Of a DNA stretch of 64,000 bases, positions 19,337 through 27,535 are shown in pieces. Position numbers and translations under genes: made by a program. Positions within the stretch are counted from its first letter, which is position 1. Each line of letters opens with the position of its first letter. The notes under the pieces were generated by a model. The model was not told the DNA's origin. It did no database searches and was given only the letters and a program-made list of their open reading frames with translations. The DNA is from JAJFUI01 sp963754135 (GTDB lineage: Bacteria; Planctomycetota; Planctomycetia; Pirellulales; Thermoguttaceae), in contig CAVWEY010000002.1 of the NCBI GenBank assembly GCA_963754135.1, forward strand, positions 1,251,768 to 1,315,767, written 5' to 3'.

Positions 19337-20415
19337 TGAAGCGTTTGCAAGAACCGGTTGAGGATGTCGATCTTCTGCTGGAGTTGGTCGATCTGCGCCT
19401 GCATCGCCTGCACCTGGGCCTGCGGCGGGGGCGGTTGCACATTCATCATGTTCTTGTACGCCTGAATCACCTGTTGGTAAAGGCTGATGAAGGCCTGAGT
19501 CATTCTCTCCGCCACGCTGGACGTCTGGCGGTCCTTGTTGCCCTGAATCTGGTCGATCAAGTCCTGCACGCGGGCGTCGGCCAGCGACCGGTCCAAGTCG
19601 CAAAAGCCGGCCAGCCGCGGATAGAAGTCCGGAACGCCCAGGTGAACCAACGGGCCATATAACATGAACTCGTCGTCTTGGTCCAGCGGTTTCAGTGCGT
19701 TGAGGAACGGCGCGTTGAGAATGGCCGTCACGGCCTGCACGTAGGCGCCGGACATCTGCTTCTGTTTATCGTACTCGTAGATGACCGGGATGCGCGGCGT
19801 CAGATTGCTTCCCAAGCTGTATGTTTGGGTTTCTCCCGGCGGCAGCCAACTCATCTGGCCGTAGGGCCAGCAATCATCCAAAAGGAACGTCTCCGCCTGA
19901 AGGTTGAACGATCCCATAGTGGCGAGCATGGCGAAGGGGCGGTTCAGCGAGGCGGAGCCTTCGCGGAGTCCCTGGGTGGGATCGAGCAGGTCGGTGTTCA
20001 CGATGGCGGCGCTGCCGTAGGTGGCAATGACCGGTCCTCGCGCCACCTGAGCGACGGGCTGACCCGCCAACGGGTCGACGCTCTGGGGCAAGTTGCCCGC
20101 CGCGGCGGCGCCCAAGCCGGCGGCGGGAGGCCAATAGGCGGGCCAAGGATTGGCCCCGCCTCCGCGCGGCCAGCGGGTGCTCCATACCGCGTTCCGTGCC
20201 ACGCTCAGCCCACGGACCTTCCAGCACGCCACCACGCCGAAGTTGACCATCAGCGCCATCACGAACAACAAGATCGGCAGCGCCAGGACCAATTCCAGCG
20301 TGGCAAGGCCGCGGCGGTTGGGGGGGTGTCGTGAGAATCTCCCCTCTCCCTTTGGGAGAGGGGCAGGGGGTGAGGGCAGCGCGACGGAACGACGATGTAG
20401 TTGCCGCTTTCTCAT
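19333..20415 (-). CDS. TadE-like pseudopilin
   Basis: About 360 residues. After a basic N-terminus (part of which, SPPAPLPKGEGRF, is encoded by a dispersed repeat) comes RRGLATLELVLALPILLFVMALMVNFG, a classic TadE-like segment with the Glu typical of prepilin processing sites. The remainder is a periplasmic domain and a C-terminal coiled coil (AQVQAMQAQIDQLQQKIDIL). Start taken as ATG 20415. The gene lies between a TadG-like gene and the single-TM gene with overlapping start/stop. Likely a minor pilin of the Tad machinery. Confidence 0.75.
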   Translation of the reverse strand: MRKRQLHRRSVALPSPPAPLPKGEGRFSRHPPNRRGLATLELVLALPILLFVMALMVNFGVVACWKVRGLSVARNAVWSTRWPRGGGANPWPAYWPPAAGLGAAAAGNLPQSVDPLAGQPVAQVARGPVIATYGSAAIVNTDLLDPTQGLREGSASLNRPFAMLATMGSFNLQAETFLLDDCWPYGQMSWLPPGETQTYSLGSNLTPRIPVIYEYDKQKQMSGAYVQAVTAILNAPFLNALKPLDQDDEFMLYGPLVHLGVPDFYPRLAGFCDLDRSLADARVQDLIDQIQGNKDRQTSSVAERMTQAFISLYQQVIQAYKNMMNVQPPPPQAQVQAMQAQIDQLQQKIDILNRFLQTLQ

Positions 20416-20460
20416 CACACGGCCCTCACCCTAGCCCTCTCCCAAAGGGAGAGGGGACCG
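20337..20460. repeat. Inverted repeat CTCTCCCTTTGGGAGAG with G-rich arms
   Basis: Two opposed copies of CCCTCTCCCTTTGGGAGAGG plus flanking CCCTCACCC blocks. One copy is inside the TadE-like gene N-terminus and the other is in the gap to the next gene. The same family occurs at 45885-45998. Confidence 0.85.
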
Positions 20461-20469
20461 AACGGTTTC

Positions 20470-21903
20470 CTAATGCGGACTAATGCTCTCGATGTCCTGG
20501 GAACTCAAACCGCCGAGGGTCGGCACGACAACATTCTGGCCGGCGAAGGCGGGCAAGGCCGGCGTGGTTTGCAGGATGGCCGCCAGCGCCGACATCGTGG
20601 CGGGCGTCAACTGACAACTCCAACGCTGGTCGAGCAAGGTCCAGTCAAAAGGCACCGGTTCCCGCCCGACGACCCACTGTGCCGCTCCCCCGCCCCCTGG
20701 GCCGGGCTGCGGCGGACTCTGCGGAAGGGGCTGGATGTCCGTGGGCACGCCACCGATGTACGTCGGCCCGCCACCGCCGCCGCCTCCGCCCCCGACCGGC
20801 TGCCACACCAGCCGCGGCCGCGGAATGAACACCCGCACCTGGGCGTAGGCCACCGGGTCGCTTGGCATCGGACTCGAAAACACCTTCGGCGCGAACACGG
20901 CGGGCTTCTTCCAGTACGCCACGCCCAGGAACGTAAAGTGCTGATCCAGTTCGGCATTGGCGTCCGTGACTTCACTGGCCTCCGTGTGGATCACAAAGGG
21001 AAGGTTCCGATCGGTGTACTCGTCCAACAACTGGTTCAGGTATCCGCAGGTGAAGCTCCGCCAGAGGGCGCCGAACTGGCTCATCTTGCCGCGCTGGTCG
21101 AAGAACGCCAACGTCTGATTGTTCCAGATGTTGAGGTAGAATTGAGCGAGCATCTGGCGTTGCTGGCGGGCCTTGTCCGCGTATTGGGCCAGGTTGGCCA
21201 CCGTGCCCAGTTCGGGGTCAACGACCGGCAGCGAGGGGTCGGCCGATTCATTGTCGCCGCCCACCAATTGGCCGGAAGACCGCCACAAGGCCCCCAGCAT
21301 GTTGCCGCGGCCGAAGTCGGGCTGGCCGTTGCGGAGCGCGGTCTGCATGGCGGCGGCCTGGGCGATGTCGGGAAACGCCGCCACCACCGCCCGCTGATAT
21401 TGCGGAATCAACTCATCCGACAGAATCTGCTCCATCAGCGGCAGCACGGCGTCGCTGACCGCCTTGGCCCAGACACCGAAAGCCGTCACCAGGTTCTGTT
21501 GCAGCGGGACCTCCTGAGTGATCGCCTGGCCCAGGGCGTCGAACTTGGGGAATCCGGAGCGGCCAAACACGGGTCCCTCTTTCGCCCACGCCGCCAGGAT
21601 CGAGGGGACGTAGGACTCGGAGTTCCGGTCGCGGGCCTCGCGGAGCCAGGCCGTGTTGGCGAAGATGTCGCAGAGCAGGTGGTTGGTGAAGGTGAGGGTG
21701 TTCATGCCGCGGGCGATCGTCACGCCGCCGGAGTACGCCGCCGCGTCGGCCGCGTTCTGGAGGCGGATCTTGCCGTCCACCTGCCGGCCGACGTTCATCA
21801 CCATGCCCAAGAGCATCGTCAGCACCAGCACGGCGAACACCGAGAGGATGCTGATCGTACCGTCTTCGTCCCGGTGGAGGTCGAGGGTGCGCCGACGACA
21901 CAT
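20470..21903 (-). CDS. TadG-like Flp pilus assembly protein
   Basis: 477 residues from ATG 21903 (MCRRRTLDLHRDEDG); longer starts would lie within an AT-rich repeat. GTISILSVFAVLVLTMLLGMVMNVGRQVDGKIRLQNAADAAAYSGG is the diagnostic N-terminal TadG/Tad module (membrane helix followed by the Q-x-A-A-D-A-A-A motif). A large periplasmic domain follows with a glycine run (GGGGGGGGG) and a Pro-rich segment. Predicted to be anchored in the inner membrane and to act in Tad pilus biogenesis or surface exposure. Confidence 0.85.
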   Translation of the reverse strand: MCRRRTLDLHRDEDGTISILSVFAVLVLTMLLGMVMNVGRQVDGKIRLQNAADAAAYSGGVTIARGMNTLTFTNHLLCDIFANTAWLREARDRNSESYVPSILAAWAKEGPVFGRSGFPKFDALGQAITQEVPLQQNLVTAFGVWAKAVSDAVLPLMEQILSDELIPQYQRAVVAAFPDIAQAAAMQTALRNGQPDFGRGNMLGALWRSSGQLVGGDNESADPSLPVVDPELGTVANLAQYADKARQQRQMLAQFYLNIWNNQTLAFFDQRGKMSQFGALWRSFTCGYLNQLLDEYTDRNLPFVIHTEASEVTDANAELDQHFTFLGVAYWKKPAVFAPKVFSSPMPSDPVAYAQVRVFIPRPRLVWQPVGGGGGGGGGPTYIGGVPTDIQPLPQSPPQPGPGGGGAAQWVVGREPVPFDWTLLDQRWSCQLTPATMSALAAILQTTPALPAFAGQNVVVPTLGGLSSQDIESISPH

Positions 21904-21972
21904 TGAGAATTGCAAATTGCAAATTGCAAATTGCAAATTTGCAATTTTCAATTTGCAATTTCCAATTTGCAA
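21904..21972. repeat. AT-rich tandem/inverted 7-8 bp repeat
   Basis: Successive GCAAATT units followed by their complement (AATTTGC...), giving a hairpin-forming 70-bp block between the TadE- and TadG-like genes; strikingly AT-rich against the GC-rich surroundings. Confidence 0.9.
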
Positions 21973-21979
21973 TCCGTTC

Positions 21980-22948
21980 TCAGAGGCCTTGGTACACATA
22001 CGGTATCACCGGTTTCTCGCCTTCGTTGCCGATCGTGGCCGACGCCGTAAGCGGATAAGTGTAGACGTCGCTGTAGACGTTGGTTGCGCTCCCCTGCTGC
22101 CCGCCGATGCCGGCGACGTACCGGGCCAGCAGCCGGCCCGGCCCAGGCAGCAAGGCGAGATTGTAGTTGACTGTGACCGTAATCTGATCTTGCCAACCGA
22201 TCTCGTCGAGTTGGAATTCGTCGGGATAAGGCGCGATGCCGTACGCGCCGCCCCATTGCTGGCTGAGCGGCGGCTCGCTGTTGCTGTGGTAGAAGCGGAT
22301 TACCACGGCCGTGTTGGCGGCGGCATAGGCCAGCTTGTTTTCGATGCGCGTTGGGATGGCGGCGTTGGCCGTGGAGCCTGGGGCCAGCGCGGCATAGGCC
22401 GCCTTGATGACCTCCGCCGTCGTCGAATCCTGGCCCGACAGGCCGGCGCCCAAGTTGCGCGAGGGAGAGACCGGCATACAGGCCATTACCGCCGCGGAGG
22501 CGATCTTGTTGTACTTCGGGCTGCCCGGCGAGACCAGGAACGTCTCCCCGCCGTCGCTCGGACCGGCCGAGTTGGGAGGGACCTGGTTTAGGGCGGCCGG
22601 ATCGAGAGAGAACGAGCTGATGCAATTGGAACCCTCGCCGCTGGCCAATCCGGCCGGAATCCACACGGCCGCCGCCCGCGCCCCCGCAAAGGCCGCATAT
22701 TCGACCACGACCTGGCCGATCATCAACTGGCTGACTTGCACAATGAACATCAAGACCATGATGAACAGCGGCAGGGTGAGCACGAAGCTGAGGCTCTGGG
22801 CGCTCCCCTGCTGATCGGCGTGCAGGCGGCGCAGGCGGCCAAGTTCCATCCGTGCCCGGCTGATCCTGACCAAGATGTAGAGCACGCTCACCGATGCGAT
22901 CAGCACCAGGAGCCACGGCACGCACGCCAGTAGAACCGCGCGAGTCAT
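21980..22948 (-). CDS. TadE-family pilus protein
   Basis: 322 residues. Start ATG 22948 overlaps the prepilin peptidase stop (ATGA). Two hydrophobic segments: an N-terminal one (AVLLACVPWLLVLIASVSVLYILV) and the TadE-like segment SLSFVLTLPLFIMVLMFIVQVSQLMIGQVVVEYAAFAGARAA. The periplasmic remainder is rich in Tyr, Ser and Thr. Likely a minor pseudopilin or assembly factor of the Tad system. Translational coupling to the peptidase supports this. Confidence 0.8.
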   Translation of the reverse strand: MTRAVLLACVPWLLVLIASVSVLYILVRISRARMELGRLRRLHADQQGSAQSLSFVLTLPLFIMVLMFIVQVSQLMIGQVVVEYAAFAGARAAAVWIPAGLASGEGSNCISSFSLDPAALNQVPPNSAGPSDGGETFLVSPGSPKYNKIASAAVMACMPVSPSRNLGAGLSGQDSTTAEVIKAAYAALAPGSTANAAIPTRIENKLAYAAANTAVVIRFYHSNSEPPLSQQWGGAYGIAPYPDEFQLDEIGWQDQITVTVNYNLALLPGPGRLLARYVAGIGGQQGSATNVYSDVYTYPLTASATIGNEGEKPVIPYVYQGL

Positions 22949-23541
22949 AATCTCACCCAATCCATCAGCCCGAACCGCACGATCACCACCGCCGCCAGGG
23001 CGCAGGGGGCCAGGAACAGGGGCGGCTGCAACTGGGCGCGCTCGGCGTCGGTCAACGGCTCCCAGTGACCCAACCGCAGCGACCACATCACCTGCCGCAA
23101 CACCCGCACCAGCAACCGCACCGGGCCGACGCGCCAGACGAGCACGACCAGGCCCGTGCAGCCGCCCAGCACGAAGGTCCACAACATTGCGGTGACTCCT
23201 TGCTCCAGCCCGAGGAAGGCCCCCACCATAGCGATCAGTTTTACGTCGCCGCCGCCCACCTTGAACAGTACGAAGCAGGACAACATCACCAGGCCGCAGG
23301 CCGCCAGCCCGAGCAGGCTGTCGGACAGGGCAATCCAGCCGATCCAGCCGAGGGCGCCGCCGAGCCGCCGGAACCGCTCTTCGCTGAGCCAACCGGCGGC
23401 CACCGAGAGCGATCCGGCCGCGCTCAGGCCCAAGGCCGCCAGGATGCCGGTGTAGGTGGTCCAGTTGTAGATCTTGTGCCGGCGGAGGTCGGTCACGGTG
23501 GCCGCCAGCACCAGGCCCACTAGCAGGATCGTGGCCAGCAT
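22945..23541 (-). CDS. Prepilin peptidase TadV/CpaA
   Basis: 198 residues, A24 family aspartyl prepilin peptidase. The first catalytic Asp is in VTDLRRHKIYNWTT (near residue 17) and the second in KVGGGDVKL (GxGD motif). Multiple hydrophobic segments fit a polytopic inner-membrane enzyme; it lacks the methyltransferase-type N-terminal zinc domain of PilD, as expected for TadV/CpaA. It processes the Flp-type pilins encoded immediately upstream (start 21 bp from the pilin stop). Confidence 0.9.
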   Translation of the reverse strand: MLATILLVGLVLAATVTDLRRHKIYNWTTYTGILAALGLSAAGSLSVAAGWLSEERFRRLGGALGWIGWIALSDSLLGLAACGLVMLSCFVLFKVGGGDVKLIAMVGAFLGLEQGVTAMLWTFVLGGCTGLVVLVWRVGPVRLLVRVLRQVMWSLRLGHWEPLTDAERAQLQPPLFLAPCALAAVVIVRFGLMDWVRL

Positions 23542-23561
23542 CGGCGTTGGTCCCGCGGCGT

Positions 23562-23774
23562 CTACGAGCCTGTCTGGGCGGCGTCGGAACCCGTTTGCAG
23601 GTTCGTCATTCCCGTGTTGAAATAGGTCTTGATCTTCGGCCAGGCGATCGTGATCAAGAAGATCAGGATCGGCAAGGCGATTGCGCCGATAATCAAGATC
23701 GTTTCAATGCTGACGGCCCCTTCTTCGCTGTCGTGGACCTTCCGCAGAAGGCCCCAGAGCGACGGCTTCTTCAT
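23562..23774 (-). CDS. flp: Flp-type pilin
   Basis: 70 residues: a short basic leader MKKPSLWGLLRKVHDSEEG, then AVSIETILIIGAIALPILIFLITIAWPKI with the Glu at position +5 after Gly-Ala, the Flp/Fap pilin pattern, then a short polar tail (TNLQTGSDAAQTGS). Processing is expected after the Gly preceding AVSIE. It sits directly upstream of the prepilin peptidase gene and is likely the major or a minor pilus subunit. Confidence 0.85.
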   Translation of the reverse strand: MKKPSLWGLLRKVHDSEEGAVSIETILIIGAIALPILIFLITIAWPKIKTYFNTGMTNLQTGSDAAQTGS

Positions 23775-23814
23775 GTCTGCTGCTCCTATAACGAGACCCA
23801 TGCCCTTGCGTCTG

Positions 23815-23873
23815 TAGCATAGCCGCCCTCGGCTGTGCCCCACAACTCGCACAGCCGAGGGCGGCTGTGCCAC
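23815..23873. repeat. Inverted repeat GCCGCCCTCGGCTGTGCC
   Basis: AGCATAGCCGCCCTCGGCTGTG and its complement around an 11-bp spacer between the two small pilin genes; may also serve as a processing or termination hairpin giving different pilin levels. Confidence 0.85.
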
Positions 23874-23874
23874 A

Positions 23875-24063
23875 TTACATGAACGGCCACGCCACCAACG
23901 CACACACCATCTCGTAGGCCAGGCCCATGATCTGCGGGCCAAGCCAAAGGATGAACGCCACCAGCGGGAGGACCACGCCCAGGATCAAAACGTAGTCCAA
24001 ACTTGCCACGCCGGCCCGCGATCCGGTTCTGCGTCGGTGCTTCATCACCTCCAATTGTCGCAT
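23875..24063 (-). CDS. Small Flp-pilin-like membrane protein
   Basis: 62 residues from ATG 24063 (or 56 from ATG 24045). Basic leader MKHRRRTGSRAG followed by VASLDYVLILGVVLPLVAFILWLG, resembling an Flp pilin core with Asp in place of the usual Glu, then LAYEMVCALVAWPFM. Its position beside flp and the second CpaF-type ATPase supports a role as a second pilin or pilin-like component. A prepilin peptidase site would lie after the Gly of SRAG. Too short for certainty. Confidence 0.65.
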   Translation of the reverse strand: MRQLEVMKHRRRTGSRAGVASLDYVLILGVVLPLVAFILWLGPQIMGLAYEMVCALVAWPFM

Positions 24064-24095
24064 AAGCCGCGGTTTAAGGCAAGCAAAATCGGCCC

Positions 24096-24160
24096 CTGTA
24101 AAGCCGCAACCAGTGGTCGCGGGAAGCGGATCGCGCGACCACCGGTCGCGGCTTTACACG
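24096..24160. repeat. Inverted repeat GTAAAGCCGCAACCAGTGGTCGCG
   Basis: Two opposed arms around a 12-bp spacer between the CpaF2 gene and the small pilin gene; the arm also contains CGACCACCGGTCGCG. It overlaps the stop codon of the ATPase gene (TTA at 24154-24156), so the repeat provides that stop. Confidence 0.85.
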
Positions 24161-25275
24161 GGCATTCTTTCCCACACCCCCTCTGTCAGGTGGATCATCT
24201 TCTCCATCCCCTGCTCGTACGGTTCCCGGCAGAAAGTCGGCCGCTGGCCGGTCGGCGCCAGTTCGGCGATCAACCGCCCGTCCTTGTCCTTGCCACGGAG
24301 CTTCGAGACGAACAGGTCGCAGGTCTGGTATTGGTTGTTTTCGTCGAGCCCCACGACTTCCGTGATTCGGGTCACCTTCCGCAACCCGTCCTCGGTAAAC
24401 CGGGCAATCTGTACGATCAGATCAATTGCCGAGGCCACTTGCGCCCGGGCCACATAAACCGGAATTTGCACGTCGGACATCAGCGACAACGTTTCCAGCC
24501 GGATCAGGGCGTCCAGCGGCGTATCGGCGTGGATCGTCGAGAGCGAGCCGGCGTGACCGCTGATCATCGACTGGATCAGGTCGAGGGCCTCGCCGCCGCG
24601 CACCTCGCCGACAATGATCCGGTCGGGCCGCATCCGCAGGGAGTTGACGAACAACTGCCGCACGTCGAGCCCCCCGCGGCCGCTCCGGTCGGCGTGCTGG
24701 GCCTCCAGATAGAGGGCGTGCCGCTGGATCAGCCGCAGCTCAGACGTGTCCTCGATCACCACAATCCGCTCTTCCTCGGGGATTGCCCGCGAAATGGCCC
24801 CCAAGAGCACGGTCTTGCCCGTGCCGGTGCCGCCGGAAATCAACATGCTCTTCCGCAGGCGGACGGAAATCTCGAAGAACTCCTTGACCGCCTCGGAGAG
24901 ACTGCCGAAGCGGATGAGGTCGTCCAGGGTCAGCGCCTCGCGGGTGAACTTGCGGATCGTCAGATAGATGCCCGTCCGGGCGCTGGGCGGGATCACCGCG
25001 TGGACGCGGGAGCCGTCGGGCAGCCGGGCGTCGAGCACCGGATGCTCTTCATTGATCTCCCGACCCACCCATTGGGCGATATTGTGGATCGCCGACAGCA
25101 GCGCGTCGTCGCTCTGGAACCGCAGCCCGGTATGCTCCAGCTTGCCGTGGCGCTCGATGTATACGTCGTCGAAGCGGTTGACCATGATCTCGCTGACCGA
25201 CTCGTCATCCAGCAGATGGCCGATCGGCTCGAGAAAGTAGTGGACGCTCGCTTCAAAGATGGCTTGCCGGGACAT
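24154..25275 (-). CDS. Second CpaF/TadA-type secretion ATPase
   Basis: 373 residues, short CpaF without an FHA domain. Starts MSRQAIFEASVHYFLEPIGH, then DDVYIERHGKLEHTG, DARLPDGSRVHAVIPP, Walker A SGGTGTGKTVLLG (about residue 148), IEDTSELRL, NSLRMRPDRIIVGEVRG, GHAGSLSTIHADT. Intact. It is the first gene of the minus-strand pilus locus as seen here, with tRNA-Arg diverging upstream. Two CpaF paralogues in one locus suggest division of labour, for example extension versus retraction, or separate pilin sets; this is inference. Confidence 0.92.
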   Translation of the reverse strand: MSRQAIFEASVHYFLEPIGHLLDDESVSEIMVNRFDDVYIERHGKLEHTGLRFQSDDALLSAIHNIAQWVGREINEEHPVLDARLPDGSRVHAVIPPSARTGIYLTIRKFTREALTLDDLIRFGSLSEAVKEFFEISVRLRKSMLISGGTGTGKTVLLGAISRAIPEEERIVVIEDTSELRLIQRHALYLEAQHADRSGRGGLDVRQLFVNSLRMRPDRIIVGEVRGGEALDLIQSMISGHAGSLSTIHADTPLDALIRLETLSLMSDVQIPVYVARAQVASAIDLIVQIARFTEDGLRKVTRITEVVGLDENNQYQTCDLFVSKLRGKDKDGRLIAELAPTGQRPTFCREPYEQGMEKMIHLTEGVWERMPV

Positions 25276-25389
25276 GGCCGTCTTTGTACCGCCGCCCGGC
25301 GCGACCGTCAAGCCCGTCCAGGGGACCGTTTGTTGCGTGAGCAGGCTTGCCAGACCATGCCGGCGCGGTATCCTTAGCGGTTTTGGCGG

Positions 25390-25463
<74 letters not shown>

Positions 25464-25526
25464 CTCTACCATCAATAATGGCAGAATCGAGGGAAAACAT
25501 CAATATCGCCGTGGACGAGCCTTGAC

Positions 25527-25622
25527 GGAGGTGACCGGTGCCTGGTGGTGCCCCTGGTCTTCAAAATCAGTGTGGGGCCCGCAAGGGTCCTTGGTGGGTT
25601 CGATTCCCATTCACCTCCGCCA
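25527..25622 (+). tRNA. selC: tRNA-Sec (anticodon TCA)
   Basis: 96 nt including encoded CCA. Features specific to bacterial tRNA-Sec: 8-bp acceptor GGAGGTGA/TCACCTCC, 6-bp D-stem (GGTGCC/GGTGCC with two G-U pairs) and tiny loop, anticodon stem CTGGT/ATCAG with loop CTTCAAA (anticodon TCA at 25561-25563), long variable arm GGGCCC-GCAA-GGGTCC, 5-bp T-stem, G73 followed by CCA. A T-run (ATTTTTTG, 25622-25629) directly after could terminate transcription. Its presence shows the organism can decode UGA as selenocysteine, provided SelA, SelB and SelD are encoded elsewhere. The next plus-strand genes contain in-frame TGA codons. Confidence 0.96.
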
Positions 25623-25708
25623 TTTTTTGACTTGCCGGCAGTCAGATTTCTGCCCTACGTCAGTGAAATGAACCGGGGCATGGCGTCCCTGGCCAACGAC
25701 AGATTTCT

Positions 25709-25737
25709 TTGACAGTCTCGCCGATAACTGGTAACTT
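25709..25737 (+). promoter_or_regulatory. Candidate sigma70 promoter for the selenoprotein cluster
   Basis: TTGACA (25709-25714), 17-bp spacer, TAACTT (25732-25737), about 95 bp upstream of the ATG at 25832. Sequence match only. Confidence 0.45.
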
Positions 25738-25831
25738 GACTGGTATTGGTGAACGCCGGCCGTGAACAGGGCGGTAGGTGGGAAGGGGCGGCGCCCCCTC
25801 TTGCCGCCCTATGAGGAAGAGGCATAAGAGA

Positions 25832-27526
25832 ATGAAACGACTGCTGTTTCTGCTCTTGGCGGTTGCGTTATTCGGCCCCGTCGCTCTCGCCGCTTCCAGG
25901 ACCTGGAAGAGCGCCGACGGCCGGTTCAGCACCGAGGCGGAATTGCTCGGCGTCAAGGACGGGAAGGCGCAACTGAAGAAGACCGACGGCAAGGTGATCC
26001 AAGTGCCGCTACGGTCGCTCAGCTCCGAGGATCAGGAGTACGTCAAGAAGCAGTATCCTGACGCCGCCGCGCCGCGCAGGCCGGCCGAAGAGGAAGAAGA
26101 GGCCGAGCCGGCGGACAAGCCGGCCGCCGCGAAAGGCGTCGAGGGGACGGACGCTCAGGAGATTGCGATGAAGCTGCTGCGGCTGGATCCGCCCAAGCGG
26201 AAATCGCGGAGCAAGTCGGTTTCGCTGGCGGAGTACGTTCTCCGTCTGACCCAACCGCAGCAGTTCGTCCAACGAGCGCAAGGGCGGCGGGGCGGGCGAG
26301 GCCGAGTTCCGCCGCCTCGTCAAGAAGGAGCCGAAGTACGTCGCTCCGGTCCCTTTCCGCGGGGTGGTGAAGCTCGGCGACCGTCAGTTCTGCTTTGCGC
26401 TGGACGCGGTGTCGCCCAAGGCCGCCGGCTACGACAAGTTGTACTTCGATGCCAACGGGAACGGAGACTTGACCGACGACCCGCCGGAAAAGGCCACGGA
26501 GGTGACTCAGCCCGGTCCCAAGATGTCGCAGTCGCAGTTTCCGCGCGTCAACGTCACCCTGGACGTGGGCGGCCAGCCGGTGGAATACGCGTTTCTGTTG
26601 AGCGTGCTGTGTACCGAGGCCGGCGACAATTCGTACGCCACGGTGTCGTTGTACTCGGCGGTAGCCCGCGAAGGCTACATGGTGCAAGGGAAACGGCGGT
26701 TGAAGGTGCTGTTGGTGGACCGCAACAGCAACGGCCGCTTTGACGACGTGGTCTCCGTCCAGCCCGGCGGGAACGTTGCCGAGGGTGATCTGCTGCTGAT
26801 CAACCCCAACCCGAAGAAACCGCCGGCCGGCGACGGCGGCGCGGGCCCCGACCGGAACCTGGTCGGCAAAGTGCTCTACGTCGGCAAGAGTTTCTACCGC
26901 ATGGCGGTGACGCCCGACGGCAGCAAGCTGCAACTGACGCCCATGAAGTTGTCGCTGGGAAACGTGGCCGGTCCCGGGCCCAGCTTACCGCGCGGTGCTG
27001 ACCAGCGACGACTACGGGGTGGTCGTGATCGCCGGCGTGAAGGACCAGAAGATCGCCTTGGCGGAGGGGACGTGGAAGGTGGTCAGTTACACCCTCGACG
27101 CCACCGTGGGCAACGGCGGCCGCACGGCCATCGAAGCCACGTTCGCGGAACAGCCCACCCGCGGTGACGGTCAGGAAAGGGGAGACCGCCCGGCTGCCGT
27201 TCGGAGGCGGCTTCCGGGCAGTTGTCACGGCGGTCCGGGCGGAGAAGACCAAGGTCTGCGCTCCAGTTGGCAATCGTCGGCCCCTCCGGCGAGCAGTGCA
27301 AGAACGTCTCTCTGAACGGCGGCAAGCCGCCCAAACCGCACTTCGTCATCAAAGACAGAACGACAAGATCGTCCAGCAGGGCGATTTCGAGTATGGCTGA
27401 GGTCTTACCTGCCGGTACTTGTGGCAAGTACCCACCGAGTCGAAAGGCGAGTTCCGGGTGTACGTCCAACTGAAGACCGGGCCCTTTCCCGCCGACAACA
27501 GCAAACCGAGCACCATCAACCTTTGA
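25832..27526 (+). CDS. Secreted SHD1-domain candidate selenoprotein (copy 1), several frameshifts
   Basis: Start ATG 25832 after AAGAG. Signal peptide MKRLLFLLLAVALFGPVALAA, then an SHD1-like domain (RTWKSADGRFSTEAELLGVKDGKAQLKKTDGK...SSEDQEYV), a charged linker, and the region shared with copy 2 at 28965: YDKLYFDANGNGDLTDDP, SQSQFPRVNVTLDV, DRNSNGRFDDV, and LNGGKPPKP...GDFEYG. An in-frame TGA (27398-27400) follows; the frame continues GLTCRYLWQVPTESKGEF... for 41 residues to TGA 27524, matching copy 2. Frameshifts occur near 26280, 26985, 27165, 27250 and 27360, so this copy is decayed or badly sequenced. The Asp/Asn-rich loops resemble EF-hand/dockerin calcium loops. Function unknown; redox role inferred from Sec and neighbours. 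Confidence 0.75.
27414..27432 (+). promoter_or_regulatory. Candidate bacterial SECIS hairpin, copy 1
   Basis: Perfect 8-bp stem GGTACTTG/CAAGTACC with loop TGG, beginning 13 nt after the in-frame TGA at 27398; the loop starts 21 nt after the TGA. This fits the bacterial SECIS description I recall (G in the first two loop positions, loop 16-37 nt from UGA). Confidence 0.7.
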
Positions 27527-27535
27527 CGGATCCCC

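Noticed and set aside
21904..21999. Extending the TadG-like protein to an upstream start near 21999
   Set aside because: The extra N-terminus would be encoded by an AT-rich simple repeat; ATG 21903 gives a normal leader.
12669..24160. CRISPR array from the recurring palindromes
   Set aside because: Repeats are of different families, single or paired, without regular spacers or cas genes.
27398..27400. TGA in copy 1 as an ordinary stop with the tail a chance frame
   Set aside because: The tail matches the paralogue beyond TGA and selC lies nearby; chance is unlikely, though resequencing is needed because copy 1 has frameshifts.
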